The notes: generated from the sequence alone by a model not told the origin. 25,362 bases of DNA from an uncultured Prevotella sp. (GCA_937906495.1 CALCVT010000073.1:1-25362); one strand, 5' to 3'. Positions 8,515-16,954 are shown, counted from the first letter of the stretch. Made by a program: numbers and translations.

Positions 8515-9963
8515 ATGGATTATTCGCAATTCTTGTATATGCGTGAGGAGATGTCATTGCTGGCAGTGATTCTGATCCTGTTTGTAGCAGACCTCTTCAT
8601 GTGTCCGGATAAAAAGAGCGGGAAGGGAGTTTACAATACTTTCCTGCCCGTGATATTGCTGGCCGCCCACACGGTGTGTAATCTGTTGCCTGCCTGCGAT
8701 GCAGTCAGTGCCAGTGCCTTCGGAGGCATGTATCAGTATACCCCGATGATGACCGTGCTCAAGAGCGTGCTCAGTATCGGTACGCTGGTTGTATTCCTCA
8801 TGGCTCACAAGTGGCTAAGCCGTCCTGAAAACCTGGTAAAGCAGGGCGAGTTCTATATGCTCGTACTCTTTACCCTGCTCGGTATGTACTTTATGGTGTC
8901 GAGCGGTCACTTCCTGATGTTCTTCATTGGTCTCGAACTCGCTTCAGTGCCTATGACAGCTCTGGTGGCCTTCGACAAAAAACGCCATGAGAGCGCCGAA
9001 GCCGGAGCTAAGTTTATCCTTTTGGCTCTCTTCTCGAGCGCATTGCTGCTTTATGGTATTTCGCTCATCTATGGTGCCACCGGTACGCTCTACTTCAACG
9101 AGGTTGGTGCTTTACTCGATGGTTCATTGCTTTCTATCTTCGGCATGTTGCTTTTTATTACCGGCATGGGCTTCAAAATTTCATTGGTACCCTTCCATCT
9201 TTGGACAGCCGATACTTACGAAGGTGCTCCAACCGTTGTAACAGGATTCTTGAGCGTTATTTCAAAGGGATCTGCAGCCTTTGTACTCCTCACGGTGCTT
9301 GTAAAGGCTTTTGCACAGAGCGACTTGATGTATAGCTGGAATACAGGCATGTATTGGGTAATTGTAGCTTCAATTACCGTAGCCAACCTTTTTGCTATCC
9401 GTCAGAACAACCTGAAGCGATTCATGGCCTTCTCGGCTATTTCGCAGGCCGGTTACCTTGTACTTGCTATAATGGATGGTACGGCACAAGGTATGACGGC
9501 ATTGGTGTTCTATCTGCTTGTTTATATGGTGTCGAACCTCGGTGCTTTTGCAGTAATGACAACTGTTGAGGAGAACAGCGGTAAAATCAATATCAGCGAT
9601 TACAACGGATTGTACCAAACCAATCCGAAGCTGGCGTTTATTATGACGCTCTGCCTCTTCTCGTTGGCAGGTATTCCGCCCTTTGCCGGATTCTTCTCAA
9701 AGTTCTTTGTTTTCATGGCAGCGTTCCATGCAGGCTATCACCTGCTTGTGTTCCTTGCATTGGTCAACACCGTTATTTCGCTCTATTACTACCTGCTTAT
9801 CGTTAAGGCTATGTATATTAACCCCAGCGAAAGCCCGATAGCCAACTTCAAGAGCGATGTTTCAACACGTATGGCTTTAGCCATCTGCACCTTGGGCGTT
9901 ATTGTCCTTGGTTTAGGTGGTGTGTTCTACAACTATATCGATGCTTTCAGCTATGGTTTGTAA
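8515..9963 (+). CDS. nuoN: NADH-quinone oxidoreductase subunit N (antiporter-like proton pump)
   Basis: NuoN is the third antiporter-like pump and sits closest to the peripheral arm. The 482-residue protein has the expected residues: Glu141 (IGLELASVP), Lys221 (GMGFKISLVPFHLW), Lys251 (VISKGSAAF) and a later lysine in AGFFSKFFVF. These match Glu133, Lys217, Lys247 and Lys395 of E. coli NuoN. It is the last gene of the operon and is followed within 40 bases by a strong terminator. Confidence 0.96.
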   Translation: MDYSQFLYMREEMSLLAVILILFVADLFMCPDKKSGKGVYNTFLPVILLAAHTVCNLLPACDAVSASAFGGMYQYTPMMTVLKSVLSIGTLVVFLMAHKWLSRPENLVKQGEFYMLVLFTLLGMYFMVSSGHFLMFFIGLELASVPMTALVAFDKKRHESAEAGAKFILLALFSSALLLYGISLIYGATGTLYFNEVGALLDGSLLSIFGMLLFITGMGFKISLVPFHLWTADTYEGAPTVVTGFLSVISKGSAAFVLLTVLVKAFAQSDLMYSWNTGMYWVIVASITVANLFAIRQNNLKRFMAFSAISQAGYLVLAIMDGTAQGMTALVFYLLVYMVSNLGAFAVMTTVEENSGKINISDYNGLYQTNPKLAFIMTLCLFSLAGIPPFAGFFSKFFVFMAAFHAGYHLLVFLALVNTVISLYYYLLIVKAMYINPSESPIANFKSDVSTRMALAICTLGVIVLGLGGVFYNYIDAFSYGL

Positions 9964-9996
9964 GCATTAGTTTATTAGTTTCTTCAAAATCTTTTA

Positions 9997-10040
9997 TAGA
10001 AGTCCGCAATCCTAATTTTGCGGACTTCTATTTTTTTTCT
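9997..10040 (+). terminator. Intrinsic terminator of the nuo operon
   Basis: A perfect 13-bp stem (9997-10009 with 10018-10030, arms beginning TAGAAGTCCGCAA) closes an 8-base loop and is followed at once by a run of eight T residues and CT. It lies 34 bases after the nuoN stop, so it should end the nuo transcript. Confidence 0.92.
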
Positions 10041-10432
10041 ATTCGTCTTTTACGCTATGCCCATGCAGTTTTTTCTTACAGAAGGGGGTAAACATTTTTA
10101 CACCTTGTCTAAGAAAGTATACATCCCATGTTTACATTCTTATAGCAAGTTATCCCCGCATTAGTTTTTGTGACAGACTCTTGCTAGGAGTCGAAGTGTT
10201 GTAATCATCGTACGGAGAATATTAAGACTACTCCAAACGGATGGCATAGTTCTTAGCTCTATACCTTGTTGAATGTCATGTCATTGCTCATAGCAGGTCA
10301 ATTGGTACCCGGTGGGGGAGTTTTTCATTGAAGAGAAGACCCATCCATTCTAAAAGTTAGTATTAGCGCATTGGTTAGGCAGCAATAATATGTTATCTGT
10401 GTAGCCGGTAATATTAGTATGGACTCATATAT
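10041..10432. other. Non-coding spacer between the nuo operon and the ABC transporter genes
   Basis: About 390 bases between the nuo terminator and the next hairpin contain no credible gene on either strand; frames are broken by frequent stops. Short open stretches on the minus strand near 10270-10340 and 10150-10230 look slightly protein-like but are too short to call. The region is A/T-rich, with a GTAAACATTTTTACAC stretch at 10088-10103, and I cannot assign it a function. Confidence 0.4.
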
Positions 10433-10479
10433 AAACCGAAGGCTGATGTTCGTAAAACACGGACATCAGCCTTCGGTTT
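10433..10479 (-). terminator. Long hairpin, probable terminator of the ABC transporter operon
   Basis: A 21-bp stem (10433-10453 with 10459-10479, one G-U pair, loop of 5) has arms starting AAACCGAAGGCTGATGT. It lies 63 bases past the stop of the minus-strand permease gene and in the path of any read-through from nuoN. The T-run is weak on both sides (TTTATATAT on the minus strand), so it may be a terminator in either direction or a 3'-end stabiliser. Confidence 0.6.
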
Positions 10480-10542
10480 CAAAAGTATACGGCTGGTAAG
10501 CCTCGACAGTAAGTCAAGATCTGTAGATTTATTGAGCAAGGT

Positions 10543-11871
10543 TTATTTGTAGCGCATCCATTTAATCATTTCCTTCAGTGAGGGCTTTTTGCCGTACATC
10601 AGGATGCCTACACGGTAGATGCGCGCGCTAAACCATACAAAGAGCAGGGCGGTAGCGTACAGTATGCCCAGCGAAAGAGCTACTTGCCAAAGTGGCACGC
10701 TAAAGGGAATGCGCACCATCATAACGATGGGCGAGGTGAGTGGGAACATTGAAGCCCAAAATGCCAATGGGCCGTTTGTATTATCGGCCGAACCGAGAGC
10801 TGCATACAGCCCGAAAACCATGATAAGGACTACAGGCATCATAAACTGTGATGAGTCTTCTTGTTCGTTGACCGATGCGCCAACGGCAGCAAAGAACGAG
10901 GCATAGAGCAGGTAGCCCGCCACAAAATAGAGTACAAAGCAAATGCCCATTTCAATAAGCGGCAGGTTCATGATGGCAGTAATGGTTTCAGCGCTTGCCG
11001 AGGGTTGCGCCAGGTTAGCAGCATTGGGTGTCATACCCATACCCATCATTTGGCTTTCGGCAATAGCTTGTTGAGTTTCGGCTGCCGATGTACCGAACAA
11101 TGCCGATGCTCCCAGCAAAATAACTACAAGCATAACTCCCCATATAAGAAGTTGGACAAAACCTACCAGTGAGATGCCGATAATTTTGCCCATCATGAGT
11201 TGGAAAGGCTTAACACTCGAAACCATCAATTCCACAATGCGGTTGGTTTTCTCCTCCATTACACTGGCCATGACCATACCTCCGTACGACATAACGAACA
11301 TGTAAATAAGGAATGTAAATACAAAGCCGGCTGCAATGGCGATGCCGGTGTCCGAAGTGCTTGAATCGCCTTGGGCATTGCGCTTTACGGTAGGTATTTC
11401 CAGTTCCGTTTGCACATCTTTAATAATGCTTTCGATGCCGTTTATGCCCGTTGAGGCCAGTTTGTCACGGCGTACCTGTTCGTTAAGCACATTCTGCACA
11501 TAGCTGAGCAGGCCTGAAGGAACCTCTTTGTACGAGTATATTGTTACAGCCTTGGGGTTTTTCACCAGGTCTGCACTAATGCTTAGCACGGCTTCGTACT
11601 GCGTGGTGTCGGTATAGTAGGCCGGGTTGTTGGGGTCGGTAATCGGAACAAAGCGATAGATGGCATCGTCTTTAAAGTGTCCGATGTAGCGCGCAGTAGT
11701 GTCTGAAATGGCCACGGCTTTTTGCTCATCGTCTTCAATACCTGCCAGCCAGATAGGTACAAATATCAGGGCAGCAAATACAAAGGGCATAAGAATAGTC
11801 ATGATGATAAATGACTTTTTCTTGACGCGTGTGGCGAATTCTCGTTGTATAATAAGTAGCGTTTTCGACAT
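10543..11871 (-). CDS. ABC-2 type transporter permease (NatB/YhaP-like)
   Basis: This is the membrane subunit of an ABC exporter. The 442-residue protein has one N-terminal membrane helix (about 22-44, after a basic segment with KKKSF), a large extracytoplasmic domain (about 50-170) and a cluster of some five to six helices after residue 175, the layout of the ABC2_membrane_3 family. The segment MEEKTNRIVELMVSSVKPFQ before the helix cluster is characteristic of NatB-like permeases. It follows its ATPase gene by 14 bases and is very likely its partner. The family exports sodium, drugs or peptides in known cases; the substrate here cannot be told from sequence. Confidence 0.9.
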   Translation of the reverse strand: MSKTLLIIQREFATRVKKKSFIIMTILMPFVFAALIFVPIWLAGIEDDEQKAVAISDTTARYIGHFKDDAIYRFVPITDPNNPAYYTDTTQYEAVLSISADLVKNPKAVTIYSYKEVPSGLLSYVQNVLNEQVRRDKLASTGINGIESIIKDVQTELEIPTVKRNAQGDSSTSDTGIAIAAGFVFTFLIYMFVMSYGGMVMASVMEEKTNRIVELMVSSVKPFQLMMGKIIGISLVGFVQLLIWGVMLVVILLGASALFGTSAAETQQAIAESQMMGMGMTPNAANLAQPSASAETITAIMNLPLIEMGICFVLYFVAGYLLYASFFAAVGASVNEQEDSSQFMMPVVLIMVFGLYAALGSADNTNGPLAFWASMFPLTSPIVMMVRIPFSVPLWQVALSLGILYATALLFVWFSARIYRVGILMYGKKPSLKEMIKWMRYK

Positions 11872-11885
11872 TTGGATAGGTTGTT

Positions 11886-12803
11886 TTAGGGTGCTGTTTG
11901 ACCAACTACACGCAGAAATATTTCTTGCATTGTAGGCATTTGCTCGCTGATAGATTGCAGTTCTATTTGGTCGGCTACGGCTTTAATGAGTGTTGAGTTG
12001 GTCTTTCCGTCATTTTTTTGCAGGGTATAGGTGTGCAGGTTGCCCGTTTCGGTGTGGTTAATAATACTAAAGCAATCCTCCACGTTGTGTAGCGTACCAT
12101 TGGTCGACGTGGCTTCGTATACGCCTGTGCGGAAGCGGGTTTTAACTTCAGCTACATTGCCCGTCAGCACCACTTGCGAATGGTTGATAAGGGCTATTTC
12201 GTCGCATACCTCCTCAACCGATGCCATGTTGTGAGTCGAAAAGATGATGGTGTGTCCTTTCTCTTTGAGCTCGAGTATTTCGTGTTTGAGCATTTCGGCA
12301 TTTACAGGGTCAAAGCCCGAAAAAGGCTCGTCGAAGATGAGCAATGGTGGTTCGTGCAGTACGGTAATAATAAACTGAACCTTTTGTTGCATGCCCTTTG
12401 AGAGTTCTTCGAGTTTTTTGTCCCACCAGGGCATAATGCCAAACTTTTCGAACCATGCCTTAAGGCGTGTGGTGGCTTCGTGGTTGGTAAGTCCCTTGAG
12501 TCGTGCTAGGTAGATAGCTTGTTCGCCTACCTTCATTTTTTTATAGAGTCCGCGCTCTTCGGGCAGGTAGCCGATTCGCATCACGTCTTCGGGTGCAAAG
12601 GGGTGTCCGTCAAAAATAACCTCTCCTGCATCGGGGGCAGTGATGCGGTTAATAATACGTATAAGTGTAGTTTTGCCTGCACCATTGGGGCCGAGCAGTC
12701 CAAAAACCTTTCCTTTAGGCACTTTAATGCTTACGTCATTGAGTGCTGTGTGGTTGGCATAGCGCTTCACAAGGTGTGAAGCGCTCAAAAACAGATTGTC
12801 CAT
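11886..12803 (-). CDS. ABC transporter ATP-binding protein (NatA-like)
   Basis: This 305-residue ATPase would energise the permease encoded directly after it. Walker A is GPNGAGKT (38-45), the signature is LSKGM (134-138), Walker B is LLIFDEP (154-160) and the switch histidine is His191 (STHNM). The Q-loop position reads GYLPEERGLY, with glutamate in place of glutamine, a form I associate with this subfamily. About 85 residues follow the nucleotide-binding domain, as in proteins with a DUF4162-type tail. It starts 15 bases after the stop of the TraB/GumN gene, so the three genes are probably co-transcribed. Confidence 0.93.
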   Translation of the reverse strand: MDNLFLSASHLVKRYANHTALNDVSIKVPKGKVFGLLGPNGAGKTTLIRIINRITAPDAGEVIFDGHPFAPEDVMRIGYLPEERGLYKKMKVGEQAIYLARLKGLTNHEATTRLKAWFEKFGIMPWWDKKLEELSKGMQQKVQFIITVLHEPPLLIFDEPFSGFDPVNAEMLKHEILELKEKGHTIIFSTHNMASVEEVCDEIALINHSQVVLTGNVAEVKTRFRTGVYEATSTNGTLHNVEDCFSIINHTETGNLHTYTLQKNDGKTNSTLIKAVADQIELQSISEQMPTMQEIFLRVVGQTAP

Positions 12804-12818
12804 GTGCGTTTCGGAAAA

Positions 12819-13727
12819 TTATTTTACGGGAGTAACCTGGTAACCTTGCTGCTTAAGTTGTGCGAGTAGTCCTTTTTCGCCGGGCAGATGTCCTGCACCT
12901 ACTGCTACAAAGGTCGACCCTTTTTTCATGATGGCTGGCAGCGCTTTGGCCCAGTTGGCGTTGCGGTTATAAATAAGCATGGCATCTTCCTCGGGAGTCG
13001 AGTCGCATGCGTCGCGTCGTTTTTCTTCTAAGAGTTTCTGAATTTCCGTAAGGTTTTGCTTGTAAAAGGCCTTCACAATGCGTTGTGCCATGTTGCGTGC
13101 ATAGTCGGTATTGTTTATTAGGCACATGAGTTGCTCTACTTGACGCTTGATGGGAGTGTTAAGGAAGAGAATTTTCATTTGGAAGTCTATAGTTTCGAGG
13201 CCTCCCACCTTTTTATTGTTTTGGCGGGCGTACTTTTGGAAGTAGGCATCGAACTGGTCTTGCGGATTAAAGCTTTTTTCTGTTTGAATATACAGCAGCA
13301 GTTGCAGTTGTGTGTTGATGGCAGCAGGAGAGAGGCGTTTGAGCGAGGCCATGGCCGGATTGTTCAGGTCCGTGCCCATGGTTTGTTTCAAGAAGTCATT
13401 CAGTTGTTTGTATTGTTCGGCATTCAGCACTTTGTCAATGGTTTGTTCGTCGGGCAACTGCATGGCTTGTTGCATGCGTTTGGCAGCAGCAGGATCGTTC
13501 ATCAGTGGTTGCATGTCGAGTTCGCCGTATACTTGTGAACAGGCCTTTAAGGCTTGTTTGAGTCCCGGCACACTATCAGTAAAGTTGCCTTGTGCAAGGT
13601 GATAAGTACCCATGATGTACGACGGAGTAGTCAGTCCGTTACCGCTCACCTTCCACAGGAGTTGTGCGTGAGCCGTCATGGCCATCAGCAAGGAGGCCAG
13701 TACGATTAGAACTTTTGATTTGAACAT
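12819..13727 (-). CDS. TraB/GumN family exported protein (Tiki-related)
   Basis: The 302-residue protein has a clear signal peptide (MFKSKVLIVLASLLMAMTAHA, cut near residue 21) and the TraB/GumN-family motifs: GTYH (40-43) near the start, GELD (68-71), an NRN/W segment near residue 260 and GAGHL (277-281) near the C-terminus. The two GxxH motifs are the putative metal ligands shared with animal Tiki metalloproteases. Periplasmic or cell-surface location and metallopeptidase-like chemistry are inferences from the family; no bacterial substrate is known to me. It is the first gene of the group that continues into the ABC transporter. Confidence 0.88.
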   Translation of the reverse strand: MFKSKVLIVLASLLMAMTAHAQLLWKVSGNGLTTPSYIMGTYHLAQGNFTDSVPGLKQALKACSQVYGELDMQPLMNDPAAAKRMQQAMQLPDEQTIDKVLNAEQYKQLNDFLKQTMGTDLNNPAMASLKRLSPAAINTQLQLLLYIQTEKSFNPQDQFDAYFQKYARQNNKKVGGLETIDFQMKILFLNTPIKRQVEQLMCLINNTDYARNMAQRIVKAFYKQNLTEIQKLLEEKRRDACDSTPEEDAMLIYNRNANWAKALPAIMKKGSTFVAVGAGHLPGEKGLLAQLKQQGYQVTPVK

Positions 13728-13811
13728 AAGTTTTTCAGTTTAAAGGTTTGTAAAATGTGGATGCTACTATATAAAGTTCCCGTTTGGGTGGCAACTCTTT
13801 ATTTAAAAACG

Positions 13812-13840
13812 CTAATATAGGTAGTTTTGCTACATTCAAA
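13812..13840 (-). promoter_or_regulatory. Possible promoter of the TraB/GumN-ABC operon
   Basis: On the minus strand a TTTG box (13840-13837) is followed after 17 bases by TATATTAG (13819-13812), one mismatch from the Bacteroidetes -7 box TAnnTTTG. It sits between the upstream terminator and the TraB/GumN start, leaving a leader of roughly 80 bases. Confidence 0.4.
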
Positions 13841-13845
13841 GGCTT

Positions 13846-13893
13846 AAAAAGCACCCGTAGCAACTTTATAACTGGTTGCTGATAGGGTGCTTT
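13846..13893 (-). terminator. Intrinsic terminator after the lpxH-like gene
   Basis: The hairpin has an outer 9-bp stem (13848-13856 with 13885-13893, arms AAAGCACCC and GGGTGCTTT) and an inner 6-bp stem (13859-13864 with 13875-13880). On the minus strand the stem runs into five T residues. It lies 70 bases after the stop of the phosphoesterase gene and separates the two minus-strand operons. Confidence 0.85.
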
Positions 13894-13963
13894 ATATTAT
13901 AATGTGCTGTTTGAGTAGAAACTGATGAGTGTTGAAAGTTGTGCAGCGTTGTAGAGCGATTTA

Positions 13964-14782
13964 TTATGGGCGGCTTTCGCCTTCAATAAAGTTTTCCATA
14001 AACATGTGTTCGCCATCGAATACTGCATACGAGAAGTGTGTAATCCAATCGCCCAGAATGAGCAGGCGCGAACTGCGGGTGAGCATCAAGTCGAGCTCGA
14101 TATGGCGATGCCCGAATACGAAAAAGTTAATGTCTGGGTGTGTTTGCAGATAGTCTTTGGCAAAGATAATCAACTCTTCGTTCTCTTCGCCTTGATAGGG
14201 GGGCTCCAGCCCATCTTCGCGCTTAAGGCGTGAGCGTTTTGCCCACTCCAGTCCGAATGCTACTCCCCAGCGTGGGTGTATTGAGGCAAAAAGACGTTGG
14301 CAAAAGCGGTTGTGAAATACTGAACGTAGCAACTTGAAGTTTTTGTCTTTAGAGCCTAAACCATCGCCATGTGCTAAGAAGAACATCTGTCCGTAAATTT
14401 CGACCACTTCGTTGTGCCGGTGAATGGTCATGCCACATTCTTTTTCAAAGTAATCGCCCTGCCATAAATCGTGGTTCCCATAAAAGTAGTGCACCTCGAT
14501 ACCCATATCAGTCAGTTCGCTGATTTTTCCCAGCAGACGGGTATAGCCTTTAGGTACAACTGTACGGTATTCGTGCCAAAAGTCGAACATGTCGCCCAAC
14601 AGATAGATGGCCTGTGCTTTGTGTTTGATGTTGTCCAAAAAGTTTACCAGTCGCCTTTCTTGTGTGCGGCCGTGCGGGATGGCCAGACTGCCAAGATGGG
14701 CGTCCGAAATGAAGTAAACAGGACCGCGGCCCCGGTTGTCATATCTTTCTTGGTGAGCGGACGAATGTGAGTTTTGAACCAT
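13964..14782 (-). CDS. lpxH: UDP-2,3-diacylglucosamine diphosphatase-like phosphoesterase (LpxH family)
   Basis: This 272-residue calcineurin-like metallophosphoesterase has the motif set of LpxH-type enzymes: SDAHLG (26-31, metal ligands Asp27 and His29), GDMFDFWHEYR (63-73), GNHDLW (102-107), AHGDG (137-141) and FGHRHIE near residue 224. LpxH cleaves UDP-2,3-diacylglucosamine to lipid X in lipid A synthesis at the inner-membrane surface. The FDFWHEYR segment supports LpxH over generic phosphoesterases, though a related diphosphatase is possible. The first 20 residues are polar and not conserved, so the true start could be slightly downstream. It is last in its operon and followed by a terminator. 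Confidence 0.82.
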   Translation of the reverse strand: MVQNSHSSAHQERYDNRGRGPVYFISDAHLGSLAIPHGRTQERRLVNFLDNIKHKAQAIYLLGDMFDFWHEYRTVVPKGYTRLLGKISELTDMGIEVHYFYGNHDLWQGDYFEKECGMTIHRHNEVVEIYGQMFFLAHGDGLGSKDKNFKLLRSVFHNRFCQRLFASIHPRWGVAFGLEWAKRSRLKREDGLEPPYQGEENEELIIFAKDYLQTHPDINFFVFGHRHIELDLMLTRSSRLLILGDWITHFSYAVFDGEHMFMENFIEGESRP

Positions 14783-14880
14783 GTGTCTTTACTTTCGGAT
14801 ATAGGGAAATGATTAGCGCTATTGCATTTGGCACAGCCGTAGATAGAGTAGTTAAGTTATCGGTGTGCAGAGTGTTGAGG

Positions 14881-15201
14881 TTACAAGAAACCTAATTCGA
14901 GTTTAGCCTCTTCGCTCATCATGTCTTTATCCCATTCGGGGTCGAACACTAAGTTCACCTTAGCCTCTTTAACTCCTTCGACACCGGCTAGTTTAATGCG
15001 GACATCCTCAACAATAAAGTCTGCAGCCGGACAATTGGGTGCTGTGAGCGTCATGTCTACATCGAGTTCGCCGTTCTCGTGCATTTCAATGCGGTAGATA
15101 AGTCCGAGGTTGTACACGTCGACAGGAATCTCAGGGTCGTAAACGGTTTTAAGCACGTCAATAATACGTTCTTCTATCTTCAGTTTTTCTTCGGGAGTCA
15201 T
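14881..15201 (-). CDS. SufT-like Fe-S assembly protein (MIP18/DUF59 family)
   Basis: This 106-residue single-domain protein belongs to the MIP18/DUF59 family, whose bacterial members (SufT-like) take part in maturing or repairing iron-sulfur proteins. Key features are VYDPEIPVDVYNLGLIY (20-36) with the conserved DPE, and LTAPNCPAAD with the family cysteine at about residue 56. It is read between radC and the lpxH-like gene (45 and 98 bases away), probably in one transcript. The role is inferred from the family; a stand-alone protein outside a suf operon is common. Confidence 0.88.
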   Translation of the reverse strand: MTPEEKLKIEERIIDVLKTVYDPEIPVDVYNLGLIYRIEMHENGELDVDMTLTAPNCPAADFIVEDVRIKLAGVEGVKEAKVNLVFDPEWDKDMMSEEAKLELGFL

Positions 15202-15246
15202 AGTGGTTGTTTGTTTATAGGTGGTAAGTTTATATGAAGGGGGATG

Positions 15247-15930
15247 TTAAAGGCACCCTTCGTTGCTATAGCTGTAAAAGTTGCCGTCTGTAACAATAAT
15301 ATGGTCAATGAGTGTAATATCAATTTGTTTGGCAGCTAACTTCAGCCTTTTGGTAAGTTCGTCGTCCTGTCTGCTGGGCTTGGCATTGCCTGAGGGATGG
15401 TTGTGACAGAGGGCAATGTGGGTAGCTCCGGCCAGCAGGGCTTCTTTGAGTATGAGTCGGATGTCGACTACGGTGCCTGTAATTCCTCCGCGGCTAATAA
15501 GCTTAGAGGTAATGAGGCTCAGATTGTTTTTTAGCAGCAGTATGTGGCTCTCTTCGATAGACTTGTCGCGCAGTATGGGCAAAAAGTAATTGTAGATGTC
15601 GTTTGCTGATGTAAAAACCTTTTTGGCTTGTGCGTTTTCGAGCGCTCGCCGATTGCCTAATTCGCATGCAGCAAGCATTGTGATGGCTTTGGCAGGCCCG
15701 AGCCCTTTGTATTGGCAGAGTTCGGCAATGCTTTTGCGCCCCAGGCAGGCCAGGCTACCCTTGCAGTCGTTCATCACGCGTTGCATCAGTTGTACTGCAT
15801 TTTCGTCCTGGCTTCCCGATCCTATGAGTATGGCTAAAAGTTCGGCCGTCGAAAGGCTTGAAGCTCCAAGGGCTTCGAACTTTTCGCGTGGGCGGTCCTC
15901 CAGACTCAAGTCGGTAATGCTCAGTTTCAT
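15247..15930 (-). CDS. radC: RadC family protein (JAB/MPN domain)
   Basis: The 227-residue protein has the two-part layout of RadC (UPF0758): an N-terminal helical region with a helix-hairpin-helix-like segment (about 65-90, GLGPAKA) and a C-terminal JAB domain with HNHPSGNAKPSRQDD (176-190), giving the JAMM metal ligands His176, His178 and an aspartate. Despite the name, a DNA-repair role has not been firmly established. It starts 3 bases after the glycosyltransferase stop, so translation is probably coupled. Confidence 0.94.
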   Translation of the reverse strand: MKLSITDLSLEDRPREKFEALGASSLSTAELLAILIGSGSQDENAVQLMQRVMNDCKGSLACLGRKSIAELCQYKGLGPAKAITMLAACELGNRRALENAQAKKVFTSANDIYNYFLPILRDKSIEESHILLLKNNLSLITSKLISRGGITGTVVDIRLILKEALLAGATHIALCHNHPSGNAKPSRQDDELTKRLKLAAKQIDITLIDHIIVTDGNFYSYSNEGCL

Positions 15931-15933
15931 AGT

Positions 15934-16947
15934 CTACTTGTAAAAATTCTTTTTAAAGGCTTCGAATTCGTTGTGTCCGAGTACACAGCGTTTCCACCAG
16001 GCTCTGATAAAGCCGGTGCCATAGCCCAACAGTTGCACATACGAGGCTGCAACGGCACGAATACCTACCCCTAAACTTTTTTCGGCACGGGTGGCATCGG
16101 CCAGTACCAGGCAGGCAAACAATAACAAAGGCAGGAGCATCGCCCACCAGTGTGGGCAGTGCATCAAGGCTGCAGCAAGTGCAAAAACAGGCAGAGCAAA
16201 GCAACCTGCAGTAAATACAGCCGGAAGCAAGTGTACGAGTTTGAGTGTGCCAGGGTGGCGTTTGGTCAGATTTATACGTGCGATGCCCGAGTTGTGAACT
16301 TGTTTGAAAAACTTGCGCAGGTCAGTGCGGCGTTTATGCCATACCCATGCCTCTGGAAAGAGGCGGCAAGCGTATCCTTCCTTAAATATGCGCGTTGAAA
16401 AGTCGATGTCTTCGCCAAATCTCATCGGCGAGAAGCCACCAAGCCGGGTATAGGCCTCGCGCTGCACGCCCATGTTGAAGGAACGAGGATAGAATTTGTC
16501 GAGTTTCTTTTTACCTCCGCGAATGCCCCCTGTGGTAAAGAACGACGTCATGGCGTAGTTAATTGCCTTTTGCGTAGGGGTAAACGAAGGGTGGGCACAG
16601 TCTGGTCCTCCAAAGGCATCGCATGGTTGCTTTTGGAGTTCGGCATCGACAGCAGCCAGGTAGCCTTCGGGCAATACCACATCGGAGTCGAGTATCAGCA
16701 CATATTTGCCGTGAGCCCGTTCTACACCATAGTTACGTGTTTGTCCGGGGCCGGAATTCGGCTTAGCATAATAGTGCACGTCAAGTAGATCTTTGTAAGT
16801 TTCAACAACCTGCTGGCAGGGAATGCTCGAACCATCTTCAATTACGAGCACCTCAAAATTCTTGAGCGTTTGGTTAGTCAGACTTTCCAAAAGTTCTTCT
16901 ACCTCGTCCGGGCGATTATATACGGGGATAATAAAGGAATACTTCAT
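15934..16947 (-). CDS. Family 2 glycosyltransferase, membrane-associated
   Basis: With the ATG at 16947 the protein has 337 residues and begins directly with the GT2 fold (MKYSFIIPVYNRPDEVEEL). It has the nucleotide-binding EDGSS, a DxD-type LDSD near residue 92, and a GEDIDFSTR motif near residue 193 for the catalytic base. Two hydrophobic helices at about 240-285 would anchor it to the inner membrane with the catalytic domain inside. An upstream ATG at 17007 would add 20 unconserved residues, but it lies upstream of a good -7 promoter box at 16955-16962 and is rejected. The product (surface polysaccharide or glycoprotein glycan) cannot be told. It is the first gene of an operon with radC, the sufT-like gene and the lpxH-like gene. 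Confidence 0.88.
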   Translation of the reverse strand: MKYSFIIPVYNRPDEVEELLESLTNQTLKNFEVLVIEDGSSIPCQQVVETYKDLLDVHYYAKPNSGPGQTRNYGVERAHGKYVLILDSDVVLPEGYLAAVDAELQKQPCDAFGGPDCAHPSFTPTQKAINYAMTSFFTTGGIRGGKKKLDKFYPRSFNMGVQREAYTRLGGFSPMRFGEDIDFSTRIFKEGYACRLFPEAWVWHKRRTDLRKFFKQVHNSGIARINLTKRHPGTLKLVHLLPAVFTAGCFALPVFALAAALMHCPHWWAMLLPLLLFACLVLADATRAEKSLGVGIRAVAASYVQLLGYGTGFIRAWWKRCVLGHNEFEAFKKNFYK

Positions 16948-16954
16948 ATTACCG

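Noticed and set aside
10085..10110. A TAAACATTTTTACAC-like sequence resembling A/T-rich stretches near 18978-18997 and 24640-24660
   Set aside because: The similarity is limited to A/T-rich low-complexity bases and is not enough to claim a repeat family.
10140..10340. Short protein-like stretches on the minus strand between nuoN and the ABC permease gene
   Set aside because: I considered a transposase remnant, but the open pieces are under about 30 codons, interrupted by many stops, and match no motif I can name.
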